Part shown: positions 25,602 to 36,310 of the stretch, in pieces
Layout of the letters: every line of letters begins with the position of its first letter
Position numbering within the stretch: position 1 is the stretch's first letter
Origin: Pipra filicauda
Taxonomy: Eukaryota > Chordata > Aves > Passeriformes > Pipridae
DNA length: 64,000 bases
Direction of reading: 5' to 3'
Assembly (NCBI RefSeq): GCF_003945595.2
Contig: NW_024104332.1
Coordinates: 3,596,001-3,660,000 of the forward strand
Made by a program: the position numbers and the translations under genes
Notes under the pieces: model-generated
What the model was told of the DNA's origin: nothing
Databases searched by the model: none
Seen by the model: the letters and a program-made list of their open reading frames with translations, nothing else

Positions 25602-28600
25602 AAGTCCTGCCCTTCAGACATACAAGAAATGGTTCATCACAAGGACAAACCTCACAAGGAGGTCTGATATCCAGAAGCTTCTTGAGGCTGCAACTCCACA
25701 GAGATTTGATTCTGGACAAACCTATGGTGCTTTGTCAAACTGCTAAAGGGAGCTGGCATGTTTGACTTTGGAACCAGCTGGGCTTTTCCACTGCAACACT
25801 TCAACTCAAGCCTGATGTTGAGTGTTAGTCTTCTACAGCAAATGGAGAAGCAGGTGCATGTGCCTCTGCCTGGAGCAAACAGGTTCTCAGTGACAGTGGT
25901 TGATTTGTCTGGGTTACTTGTTGCCATCTGACCAAGCAGAAGGTGGTTTGGTGCTGTGATCTCCACTCGGAGGGTGGGGCTGTGCAATGTTGGAAGCTCA
26001 GAAGTTGGTTCATGTTGTGCTATGTAAGCCCAAAATGGATGGGCTTACACAGCAAGATATCAGAAAGCACTAGCTAGAGGTCAATATTTGGTGATATCTA
26101 CTAGGAGAATGTGAAGTAAAATAAGCAAGAATAAAACAATTTGTGATCATTTTAAAAAGCGAGCAGCAAGCAACTAAAGCAGAAATAAACAGCACTGGTT
26201 TTAGGTGAACAATAGGCAAAACTAAGATATGAAATGAGCAAAAGAAAAACGTGTTATGTAATAGTCCTTGACACAAAAGGAATTATTTGGAATGATTATA
26301 AGTTGGAAAAAGAAGCTGAGAGATAAATGACTAGAAAAAACTAGGAGCAAATATTAAGAAAATACAATTTTAGGGAAGCTAATTTTGTCTGATGGTATGG
26401 GTGAATAGGATTGTGTTGTCCCAGCAGACATCCTTCAGCTTCCTTAAGCTAGAGAAGAGAAAATACAGTGGGATGGTAGGTGGCTTTTCAGGGGCGTGGC
26501 TGCTTTGTGGTACTAATATTGGCCACATACTAATGTAAAGTTACTTCCTTTATTGGTACATTAAGTTTTCTTGAAGATCAGAAGCCAAAAGGCTCTGAAA
26601 GGAGGTCAAAGGAAGGGAAACATAATACTGAATTGTCTGGGGTTTTTCCACAGCTGCAACGTGCCTTGATGATGTTGAGGGAAAGACAGGAAAGAAGATT
26701 GATAACAGATGGACATTTTATTGTTTCCATGTTTTCTTTAGTGATTTCATTCCTAGTTTTGTAACTGAGAGTACCTGTTTTTCTATGTAGAAAAAATGTG
26801 TTGTTTACTTGTTTACTGACATAGACAGGATAGGCTACCCAGAGGAAGTATTCAAATGAGCAGTGAGCACCAAAAACCCACTCCACCCACATGTGTGGGA
26901 GAGTGAAAGCACATGTTTGTTACTCAGCTCTAAGGAGCAGTTTCTGAGCTGATATTGGGAAACATTAACACACAAAAAAAATGGATTTAGTTGCTATGTA
27001 TTAACTAGCAAGAAGCAGGTGGTTGGAGAAATATCCTTGCAGAAGGCTAATTATTGATGAGTGATTACTAAAGCCATAATCAAAATTAAACAAAGTTTTT
27101 CTCCCTTCATGCCATTATACAAGGGGAGGCTCCAAGTTCCAGCACCCGGAAAAACAAATCCCTGTTGTCTTTGGAACAGCTATAATATACTGCTGTGTTT
27201 GGCCCAGCAACATGTTGCACTACCATGCTTCTGTGAACTGTTTGCTCTTTATTTAATGCATAAGCACCCATGACTTTTTTGAGAGTAATATAATAATAAC
27301 ATAAACCTTTACAAATTAGAACAGTTATTACTTTCAAAGGGACGCTTAGGCTCCACTCTGAGATGTGCTGAATGTTAAATAGTCACTAGGGGGATGTAGG
27401 AGTTCTGGATGAAGTTAGGGTTCGTCTTGAATGAGTCTTTAATCACAGGATTAAAAAGCTGCTTCATCAATAGCAATTTTTGAACTTTACCTGAACATAT
27501 TGCACTCCATGTAATATAAACTTAAATGCACTCTCTGTGGTATTTCTTTAGAAGACTTAGCTGGGCTTTTTGCCTGAAAAGTTTCAGATTAGTTTTAAGC
27601 AATAGCTCTTCCAGAGATAACATCACATATGGCCCAAATTCTGAGAAATGCTTACTCCTTGAAACTACCATTCTTTGTTGCAATGAAAAGCATCTGAAGG
27701 CCATGGTCATGAACAGAACTTCAGCAGCAATGCTCACTGCAGCCAGCAAGGGGAAGACAGTGTTTAACCTCCACCTGTGGCACGTGGACAGCACTGACCA
27801 AGGGGTTGTCTTGTCCCTGACTAAAGGCAGACCTGTGGGACTGCTGAAGGCACAGGCATGAAAGATCACAGTTTAATGTTGTAAGAGACACAATTCCAAG
27901 ACAAACAAAACATTTAGTCGAGAGAAATCAGCACAGTATCAGTCATAGATGGATTTTTAGGCATGTTTTAGTGTTCTCCAGATTGTACAAGTTCCTCACA
28001 CCTATTACTTGTTTTACAGAATGGGCTGTTACCTTTTAGACAAGAAATTTTACCTGCAACATCAAAGTACATTTACAAGCTGTCTACAGGCTCAGCTGCA
28101 TTTCATCCTAAAGCATAAAAAAGAAGGATTACTGTGAAAGGACAAACCCAGGAATAATGATGTGAGATAACTACCAAGAAAATGGAAAGGAGGTCTGCGT
28201 TTGAAATGCTTGGCAGATAATAACAGAGAAGCCTCATGGTCTGATAGCTATGGAAATGTGTGAATTTGTGTCTGGTAAAAGCACTTAAGACTTATGAAAA
28301 TGTTCATAAATCACATGTATCAGCTACAAACTAAGAAATGATTCTATTGTTCATTTTTCACTCCTGTAATTCAAGAACAGTACCCAAGGAGCCTAGAGGA
28401 AAATGTGGAAGTTAATTCAAATATCTGAACAAGCTTGTTCCTAGTCTCTGTTTGCAGACACTAGCTCAGGGGGTTGCTTTCAATTAAAAGGTGGTGTTCT
28501 GTTCTCCTTGCTTGAAGGTACCAGTTTATGTTGGCTCTGAAGAAGTTCTGCACCAGAATCTGGCAATCAGCAATCCCCGACTCCAAACTGGCGCTTTTTC

Positions 28601-31590
28601 CTGCTGCTTTACCTATAAAGATAAATTCATTGTCTGACGTTTACTGAGGATTCTTGGATGGAACAGGCACTGGAAGCAACTAATGACACTTATCTGCATT
28701 CTAGACAGATAAATTCCAGAACAGAAGGCGTATATAAAAATATTTATAGTGATAAGCTTTTGCAAATAACATGTGATTTCTATGACAAATAAGTACACAA
28801 GAAATGTCATGATTTTGCTATTATTAATGACCAGTGATGGAGGCCGGTGGCTTTTAAAATGATGGTACATCTGACTACAAGGGAAGCGAGTTCATTTCTG
28901 CAGCACACAAGCAGTGTTGATAATTCATTACCCTCCAGACTTTCAGCTACAGCGTAATTGGAATTGGATGTTTATTCCCTCTCCTACACATTGCAATATA
29001 TCACAAATACATATTGCATAACGTGGCTTTGTTTCTTTTCCAGTGTTAGGTTCTTTGTTTCAATATTAATCCCATGCTGCCTTCAGCTTTCCTATCCTTC
29101 CTCCAGCCTTCTGCCAGTATTAACACATTTCTTCTCTTGTAGCTTTTCAGTTATACATTAAAAATAATCCAAGGGGGTTTAACACCCATATTAAATGCAT
29201 GCAACACTTTTGTTGTCTTAGCAATATATATCACAGTCTTGGTGAGATGTATCTAATGGGAATAAGTAAAAGTCATCCTTAACCTCACATGCACCTACAG
29301 TCAATCTTTCATCAAGTAGAGTGAAATATTATGTATGGAAAAGAAGGAAAGGAAAGCCTGGGTTATGACACATGCACAAAAAAATGTTGATTTAGTCTTG
29401 ATTAAAAGCCTCAAATAATTTCTACGTTTTGTGAGGCCTTGTCTAGACCAAGATTATTAAACTTTGAAGGTTTTAGTTTCCAATTTACCAGTTGGTAGAT
29501 GCTGTACTATTTATGTCAAGGGCTTAGTGATTCTTCCAGATCCCAAAGTCCTTCCTAACATTTCCTCAATGAGAAGTCCTGAAAGAAAAGGCTTTAAAGA
29601 AATTTATTTTCTATTTTGAGGTTTTACTCTTGGTAAAATATTTTATTAATATATTACTCTCTCTGAAATCCCCAGGAAATATCCTGGTGACTTCTATGAG
29701 AGCTGACTTGAAATTTTGCTTTGGTTTACATACCCTTGAGTAAATTTCTGTTGCATTTTATTTCAAATACTATAAACGTCTTTAAAAACTTATGTCTATG
29801 CATAGTATAGATGGCAGAGTAATGGTTTCTTTTATTCTTTCTGTCTTAAGATAATGGCATGGTTAGAATTTTTGGGCTGTCTTAGTGCTGTAGGTTTCTG
29901 TCATGGAGTAAGCAACTTAGATCATTACAAATAATTTCATAAGTAGACATTCTGCCACACTTTAAAGGATAACCGGCTCAGGAAGAAAAAAAAAGGAACA
30001 AATAGGCATTTTGTAGTCTTGTTCTCTGCAAAGAATACTACATATTAGCCTTTAGTTTTTATTGAATTAAAAATCCTCTATTGTTTCTTCCTTTTCTCAA
30101 AAAGAATGAAGTGCCCAAAGTCGTCTTCTTTCTCTTGTCTTTGTTGATGTGAGGTTTATAATCAGCATTAGTCTGGAGTTCTGCATGGAAAATTGCTTTT
30201 CTATTTTGGAAATATTTTGTAAGGGTAGCTACAATACTTTTAACATCATATACACCCAGAAGAAGCTTCAGGGGTATAGAACCTTACACCCTTTGGTGTA
30301 AAGGACCATGGCATAAAGGACCTTCTTTATATACCTTGCTAGTACACAGCAATCACCAGCTCAGGTTTACAGTGAACAGCACTAAATCACTCACCACCAT
30401 CTTGCCAACAGCCCGTTTTTCTCATTTATTTGACACTATTTTCCTTGGGCCTTGAAGGGACTCTAACAACTCAGTGATTAAGACACCTGAATAAAATTGA
30501 GTAACCTATGATTCCTACCAAATCAAGGTAATGTAAGAGTTCTTTCTGTCCTTTAACTTTCACAATGATGGGAAAAAACCTGGGTAATTACATAAGGATC
30601 AGAAAAAAGCTATCAAATACACAGCAAGAATATTTTTAAAAATGGGACTATAAGAGGAACACAAGAAATATTATTTTTGAGTGAATAACCCTACACATCT
30701 TTGAAACATGAATTCTTTCACAGTTAATAAAGCTAGAAAAGATACCACATCCTGTTGTCCATCCCTCCTAACTGGCTCCACATCACATTTTCTAATGTGT
30801 ATAAACCTCTGTCACAAAACCTGTCCCAAAAGAGGGTTTTTTTTTGTCAAATTGAAGTGAAAATTCAGGTAATACAATGTTGTACAGCTGCCTTCAAGAG
30901 CCCAGCACCTGCTCTGATGATCTGAGCAACAGTTGCCCTGTTAGTGGTTGGTTAAGTTCACAGATATAAGGCGACTCATTGTCAGGCTCCAATGATGTCC
31001 TTCCCTTGGCTGAAATATAGACCTTTTTTGGTGGTTATGTTCTCCTAAGGTTTTTAAGACCAATGTGGGGATGTGATATTTGTTTACAATGTGGTAATTT
31101 ACAGTTCTCTGGCAAGGTAAGGCAAATTTTAAATGGGGATGTACATTGTACCACCATGACAATATTAAGAGGGTTAGAAGTTAACTGTGAAATTGGGAAA
31201 CTTCCCTGGCGTTGTTTCTTCCTAAAAAGATGAATGACTGAATGAATAAAAGTTGTTGTGGTTTCTTGTTTAATGTTCTTGCAGAGTAATGCTGGGTAGC
31301 TTTGGTCTGTGAGAGGGTTGAGACAGTGAAACTTCTCAGAATTTGTAATCGGTGAAACCCTTTAATCTTTGTTCTTTCTAGTAACCCTTTTCTGGTAAAT
31401 CAGTGCAAGGGATTATTTATTCTTTGACGTTGGCATAGCTCCAGATCTAAATGAATACTGATTCCATTGCTGTTGCTCATCCTCTATTATCTCCATTTAG
31501 TCATTGCCATCTGTTTGCATGACTGATGTTTGCAGCCTCGTGAGAACAATAAAACCAAACCATTCATGTGGGAGCAGGGTGCAAGCAAGA
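25602..31590. other. AT-rich noncoding DNA, no gene seen
   Basis: No recognised coding exon. The interval 27526-27869 is open on both strands at once (111 aa plus, 115 aa minus), but neither product resembles a known family. About 25740-26000 is slightly GC-richer and may be an old repeat. No RNA genes identified. Confidence 0.55.
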
Positions 31591-31874
31591 TACCTGGAGA
31601 GGGGCTTTGTACAAGGGCACAAAGTCATAGGACAGGAAGGAATGGTTTCAGACTGAAAAAGGTCAGGTGTTGATGAGATACTTTACTGTGAGGGTGGTAA
31701 AACACTGGAACGTGTCACCAGAGAAGTTGTGGATGCCCCATCCCTGGAATTGTTCCAGGTCGGGATTGATGGGGCTTTGGGCAATCTGATCTAGTGACAG
31801 GTCCCCACCCATGGCAATGGGGTTGGAACTTGATGATTTTGAAGGTCTCTTCCAAGCCAAACCATTCTGTGTGT
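31591..31874 (+). mobile_element. CR1 LINE 3' end, plus strand
   Basis: Reads in the sense direction through canonical CR1 3' segments: 'tttactgtgagggtggt', 'agagaagttgtggatgcccc', 'atccctggaattgttcc', 'ggcaatctgatctagtg', 'ggggttggaacttgatga', and ends at 'aaaccattctgtgtg', the start of the usual ATTCTNTG tail. It belongs to a different CR1 subtype from the copies at 4.5, 25.4 and 44.7 kb (different 3' wording, the classic 'GATCTAGTG' type). It is 5'-truncated near 31591. Its tail is interrupted directly by the RTE-type element that follows. Confidence 0.92.
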
Positions 31875-32748
31875 TTAAGAGGAAGTCTTCCATCATCCCC
31901 ATATCACCATTGGCCAATCAGAGCTCAAATCAGTCCAGCAGTTTAATTATCTAGGCAGCCTCATCTCCTCGGACGGTGAGATTGACAGAGAGATAGACAA
32001 CAGATTAGCAAAGGCATAGAGTGCTTTTGGAAAACTCCATAAAAGAGTTTGGAGAGATAGACACTTGAAGAAAAGTACCAAGATCAGTGTTTACAAAGCC
32101 GTAGTGCTGTCTACTCTATTATATGGCTCAGAATCATGGGTCATCTACCACCACCACCTGCGTCTCTTAGAACGCTTCCATCAACGCTGCCTCCGCACAA
32201 TCCTAAACATCCACTGGCCAGATTATGTGACCAATACATCTGCTCTAGAACAAGCAGCAGTCACAAGTATTGAGGCCATGTTGCTGAGAGCACAGCTGCG
32301 CTGGGCAGGGCACGTCTCCAGGATGAAGGACCAACAACTGCCTCCCTAAGATCTTGCTTTACGATGAACTTGCCACTGGCTGCCGCGTGAGAGGAGCCCC
32401 GAAGAAAAGATACAAGGACTCCCTGAAACAACATCTCAGTCTTGGCCATATTGATCATCATAACTGGTCTGCTCTGGCCTCCAATCAGGAGGTCTGGAGA
32501 CACAGCATCTATAACGCTGCTGTCTCCTTTGAGAACACACGCAGGATCACTCTCGAGGAGAAAAGACAATGCAGAAAGAATCGTGTCTTGCAGAATATAC
32601 CATCTAAGGAATCTTTCTGCTGTGCCTTTTGCAACCGGACACGCCTGTCTCATATTAGCCTTTTTAGCCACCAGCACACTTGTAACAAACACGGGTAGAG
32701 CCCTTCCCAAATCTTTGTTCACAAAGCCCAGCCATGATGATGATAATT
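31875..32748 (+). mobile_element. RTE-clade LINE, C-terminal/3' fragment (AviRTE-like)
   Basis: A 5'-truncated non-LTR retrotransposon whose plus-strand translation follows the C-terminal part of RTE-type ORF2. Just after the junction there is a short TIGQSELKSVQQFNYLGS block, the post-palm motif typical of RTE reverse transcriptases. Then come SVYKAVVLSTLLYGSESW, RLLERFHQRCLRTIL, RAQLRWAGHVSRM, and after a frame change ELATGCRVRGAPKKRYKDSL. Near the end is a C2H2-like motif (CCAFC ... HISLFSHQHTC) before the stop at 32696-32698. Lesions are a TAG in frame near 32018-32020 and a 4-bp insertion near 32341-32348 that shifts the frame and ends the first piece at 32349. The 3' end is a short ATG/ATA-rich tail (GATGATGATAATTAG, ending about 32749). 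No target-site duplication is obvious. RTE membership is strong from motifs; equating it with the bird family AviRTE is inference. It is dead as a source of protein. Confidence 0.85.
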
Positions 32749-35459
32749 AGTTCTCTTGAGTATCCTCTTCTCATTTCTCCTGTGCTTGGTTCTTCACTCA
32801 ACTTCTCTGCAACATGCAGGTGTGAGAGCCCCAGGAATGACCTGATTTTGTCCACTTCAGATTCTGGGGCACCCAGACAACAGAGGAAGTCACTGTGTTG
32901 TTCTTTTTGCTCCCAGCCTTTTACTACTTGATCACACCAATGAACAACTACGAGGAAGAGGCCCTAATGCTAGAATTCAAATATTTTTGGCCTACTTTTC
33001 CTCTCAGATAATATCTTCATTCCATCTCTAGGTTGTCACTGTTGATGAGGAAAAAAAAAATTACTGTAGAAGAAAAAAATATCACATTTTCTTCCATTCC
33101 CTTAAAATACTATGCACCAAATTTAAGTCGGAAAAAGGTTTGCTCTACATTCCTTCTATTTAAGCATTGCAGTACAGATTATGTCAAGAATATATCACAG
33201 AAGAAATAGAAAGCTTCCTATGTAGTGAGTATTTTTTTCTTGTATTATAAAATGTCTCACTTTCTTCAGGAAAAAAATTTGCATGCAGAAGGGATTTTGA
33301 AAAATGTCCTTTCCTGAATAATGTATTCTATACATATAATTTTATTGCACTTAAAAAGGTACAACTTGATTTCGGACAAAATCTAGCCTGACTTCATCAA
33401 GCATACTTGACTTTTGAAAACACAGTAAGTAAAAAACCACCCCTATATAATATTTTATTTTTAACTTGCTCTGATGAAGAATCTGCTATGGTACTGGTAA
33501 AGAATTTTGAAGTGCCCTTAATTTTTCTTGCTTTCTTCATCACTTTTGGAAAAACTCATAATGTGTGTTTCAATAGCCGAAATGTTTTCTGTTTGTGTAG
33601 CGTGTGCTCTGCTCTGCAGGCTACAGCTAATCAAATTGTATAATCAAAATCAAACCAGGACACTTACTGAACAAGTCTGAGTACTTGTTTATGACATCCA
33701 ACAAAGACCAGCTTTGGATGTATGTTCTGGAATGCCAAACAGATAAAGATGCTTTCTGACACTGAAAAGAATTGCAGTTTTGCCTAAGGAAGCAGCACAT
33801 GAACTGCCAATGTTGCTTTAAAAACCAACCACACGAACATGAAAAATAAGCAACCAAGGTCTAAATGTCTAACACAATGTACTAGACCAGTTTGTGTCTG
33901 TATTTCCAAGAAACTACTAAAAAACAAGGTTCTTGATAGCAGTTTACTTTTACCTTTCCTCAGCATTTTCACAGAATTCATAGATTATCTCTCTTCCCAT
34001 CCTTTCTGTCACTTTTTTTGACAGGGACAAATGGCTGAAGAGATGGATGCAATGCAGTTGTCATCTCCAACAAAATGCTGCAGAAGGGTGCATGGGAATA
34101 GCTGTCAGTAACAACAACAGTTAAAAAATCCCTTTATTTATATTGCCCAGCTGTGGAGCATCGATAAATGAAATGTGTTTTGTCCAGATTCGTTAGACAT
34201 TCATTCAGTTCTCTTAATATTGCAGTAAATAGAGGTTTAGTGGGGTATTTTTTTGCTTGTTTGTTTGTTTATTTGTTTCCCCTCTCCTCCTCCCAGGTGT
34301 TTAAAATTTAATATCTGCATGCTGAAAACAATTCCTGGCAGTGGTGTTATTTAGAATATAGTGCTCAAACAATTTCCTCAAGTGTTTTGCATTTTCCTTT
34401 CGTTTCAGAATTTCACTTCTATTTATCTTTTGAAATGTAGCTGGTATGATTCTACCAACTTTGCACATGATGATCTTTTACAATTGTTTCCATAGCCCGT
34501 TCATTTCCTAGTAAAGTTTACAAAATAACTCTGACACTATATAAAAAGTTAACATTTGTTTCCTTTACATGAGAGAACCAACTGATGAGAAATTTCAGAT
34601 TTCTAATAATGTCTAGAGCAGACAAACTTACTACTAATGTGCTTTGGGTTTGTGTACCTATTTTGGAGGGCTTTTTAAATTTTATCTTAGTTCTGAATGG
34701 AAAGGCAGCCACACCAATTAAATTCTTACATAATTCATATCTATGCACGTCATTATCTAGAGATCTAGAGCTTACTGATTTAAAAAGCTGCCTGCTCTTG
34801 ACTTCTACCCTTCATTTTTTTCTGTCATGATTTTCTGACTCTGATCTGTAAATTGCCACCCTGAACTCTTTTCCATCTTGTCTTTAAAACAAGAATACGC
34901 CTCCTGCACACAAAGCACCTTCGCTTTGATTTCAGTGACATGTTTTGTTCTGCTCTCTAAATGGCCATTCTTGAGGTTTGTCTATTGATTAATGAAAAAT
35001 GAAAGGCATCTTTCATGTGCTGTGAAAAAAAAATCAGTCAGGGGAATGTCAGATGAGTTTCCTGCCTTTCCACAGACAGTACATGGCCCCTCACTGGCAG
35101 TATCATGGCAGAAGGCCACCAGGAATAAAAGAAACATGGCAGACACGAATTCCTTGCCTTTCTACAGGAAATATTTAGTCCCTAAATTGCACTTAGCGTG
35201 ACTGTTGTAAAAATATATTGATCTATGCTCTTCTGGTGTTTCTAAAGCACATCTTCAAAGCATGATGTTACACATCTGTACCCTACCAAAATGCTTCACT
35301 GTGGATTTAACCCAGACCCGTGGAAGTGCGTCCGTCATCTTTTCCCCGAAAGATGTTTCCTCGAGGAACGCTGAGCTCCTAAACCGCATTCCTCACTTTC
35401 TCGAGTACTGCCTACTCTTCGCGTTTTTTTCTTTTTTTTCCTTTTTATTTTTTTCCCCC
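32749..35459. other. Noncoding DNA upstream of the CpG island
   Basis: AT-rich unique sequence with no recognised exon. It ends in a long T/C-rich stretch (about 35424-35470) bordering the CpG island. If the island promotes a plus-strand gene, this is its proximal upstream region. Confidence 0.55.
34251..34279. repeat. (TTTG)n microsatellite
   Basis: Short TTTG run with one TTTA interruption. Simple sequence. Confidence 0.8.
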
Positions 35460-35612
35460 TCCTCCCTTTTCTTCGCTTCACCAGCCTCGGCTCGGACGCC
35501 GGGGGAGCCCGGGAGCGGCGGCGGGAGGCAGGGGGAGCCCGGGAGCAGCGGCGGCGGCCCGGCCCGGCCCGGCGAGCCCGGCAGGCAGGCGGGTCCCCCC
35601 CGCCCTCCTCGC

Positions 35613-35620
35613 TGACGTCA
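35613..35620. promoter_or_regulatory. Full palindromic CRE (TGACGTCA)
   Basis: Perfect 8-bp cAMP response element, the binding site of CREB/ATF bZIP dimers, inside the CpG island and about 130 bp upstream of the first plus-strand donor. Full CREs in CpG islands usually lie within about 200 bp of a transcription start, so a start near 35640-35690 on the plus strand would fit. Function is inferred from position and motif only. Confidence 0.7.
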
Positions 35621-35639
35621 GGAAACTTTCTCCGCGGCT

Positions 35640-35747
35640 GGGGCCGGAGCGGGCGCCGGGAGCCGGCACGGCGGCGGGACGGGCTCCATCCATCCCTGCA
35701 TCCATCCATCCATCTATCCATCCATCCATCCATCCATCCCGCGGCAG
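35640..35747 (+). other. Candidate 5' untranslated first exon (plus)
   Basis: The proposed exon ends at GCGGCAG|GTACGC (donor GT at 35748-35749), a good match to CAG|GTRNGY. The start is placed arbitrarily just 3' of the CRE because there is no TATA box. The segment has no ATG in a convincing context, so it would be noncoding leader containing the (CATC)n tract. The next exon is not identifiable in the window, which implies a first intron that could exceed 28 kb. An alternative is a longer first exon using the donor at 36167. The host gene is unknown. Confidence 0.35.
35686..35739. repeat. (CATC)n tract in candidate leader exon
   Basis: About 13 CATC/CCAT units with two interruptions (a CTG near 35696 and a CTAT near 35714) directly upstream of the candidate donor at 35748. 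Tetranucleotide runs of this purity are commonly length-polymorphic. Confidence 0.9.
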
Positions 35748-35990
35748 GTACGCGGGGACGGGAGCGGCCCGGGGAGGGACACACCGCCCTCTGCCCGTGG
35801 GTGCCGAAGAGCGGCTGGCGGGGAGAGAGGGAGGGAGAGAGGGAAAAAGGGAGGGGGTCTGAGCGCCTGTTGATCGCTGCCCCGGGCTCCGCCGCTGCCG
35901 CCGGCCGGGAACTTGTCGGCGGAGGTGGGCGCGAGTGAGGCGGTCCGTGCCCGGGCTGGCGGCTCGGGGGTCCCGCAGCTCCCGGCTCAC

Positions 35991-36300
35991 CTGAGGGGCC
36001 GGGCGGTGTCGGGGCCGCCCCGCGCTCCCGGACCGAGGGTGCGGGGCGGGCACCGCCGCGTCCCCAACTTCGTGCGGGTGTCTGGGACAAACGGGCTCTG
36101 TGAATCGCGAGGAGCTGCGAATAACGAGATGCTTTTCGTTCTGGGTTGTTTTTCCTCCCCCTCGTAGTAAGTACAGTAAAGCCATTATCCGAGCGGGGGT
36201 TTTGTTTTCCCGCAGAGGCTCGGCCGTGGCAGCCCCGCGGGGTTGGGCGGTAGCCGAGCTCACCGCCGGGGCCGGGGAGCGCTCGCTTCTTGTACGAGGG
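35991..36300 (-). other. Alternative candidate first exon (minus)
   Basis: On the minus strand CCTCAG|GTGAGC (exon end 35991, intron GT at 35990-35989) is a near-perfect splice donor inside the island, and a second weaker GGCG|GTGAGC lies near 36255. A minus-strand gene or divergent antisense transcript could therefore start at the right side of the island and run left. The start is a guess. Which strand is the main product cannot be decided without transcripts. Confidence 0.22.
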
Positions 36301-36310
36301 AGGATCTTGG

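Larger units (their letters stand above)
35460..36310. promoter_or_regulatory. CpG island promoter
   Basis: This is the only long GC-rich, CpG-dense interval in the window, with sharp edges against AT-rich DNA on both sides. It contains GC-box-like runs (GGCCCGGCCCGGCCCGG near 35555-35572), a perfect CRE (35613-35620), GA-rich stretches (35819-35857) and no TATA box that I can find. That is the usual form of a vertebrate housekeeping or neuronal/developmental gene promoter. Splice-donor-like sites occur on both strands: plus at 35747/35748 (GGCAG|GTACGC) and 36166/36167 (GTA|GTAAGT), and minus at 35991/35990 (CCTCAG|GTGAGC). Direction is therefore not settled by sequence. No recognisable protein is encoded inside it; the long open frames are a by-product of GC richness. 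Confidence 0.85.

Noticed and set aside
27522..27869. Overlapping 111-aa plus and 115-aa minus frames
   Set aside because: Considered as a processed pseudogene or exon, but neither translation resembles any family I know and there are no clear splice sites or poly(A) remnant.
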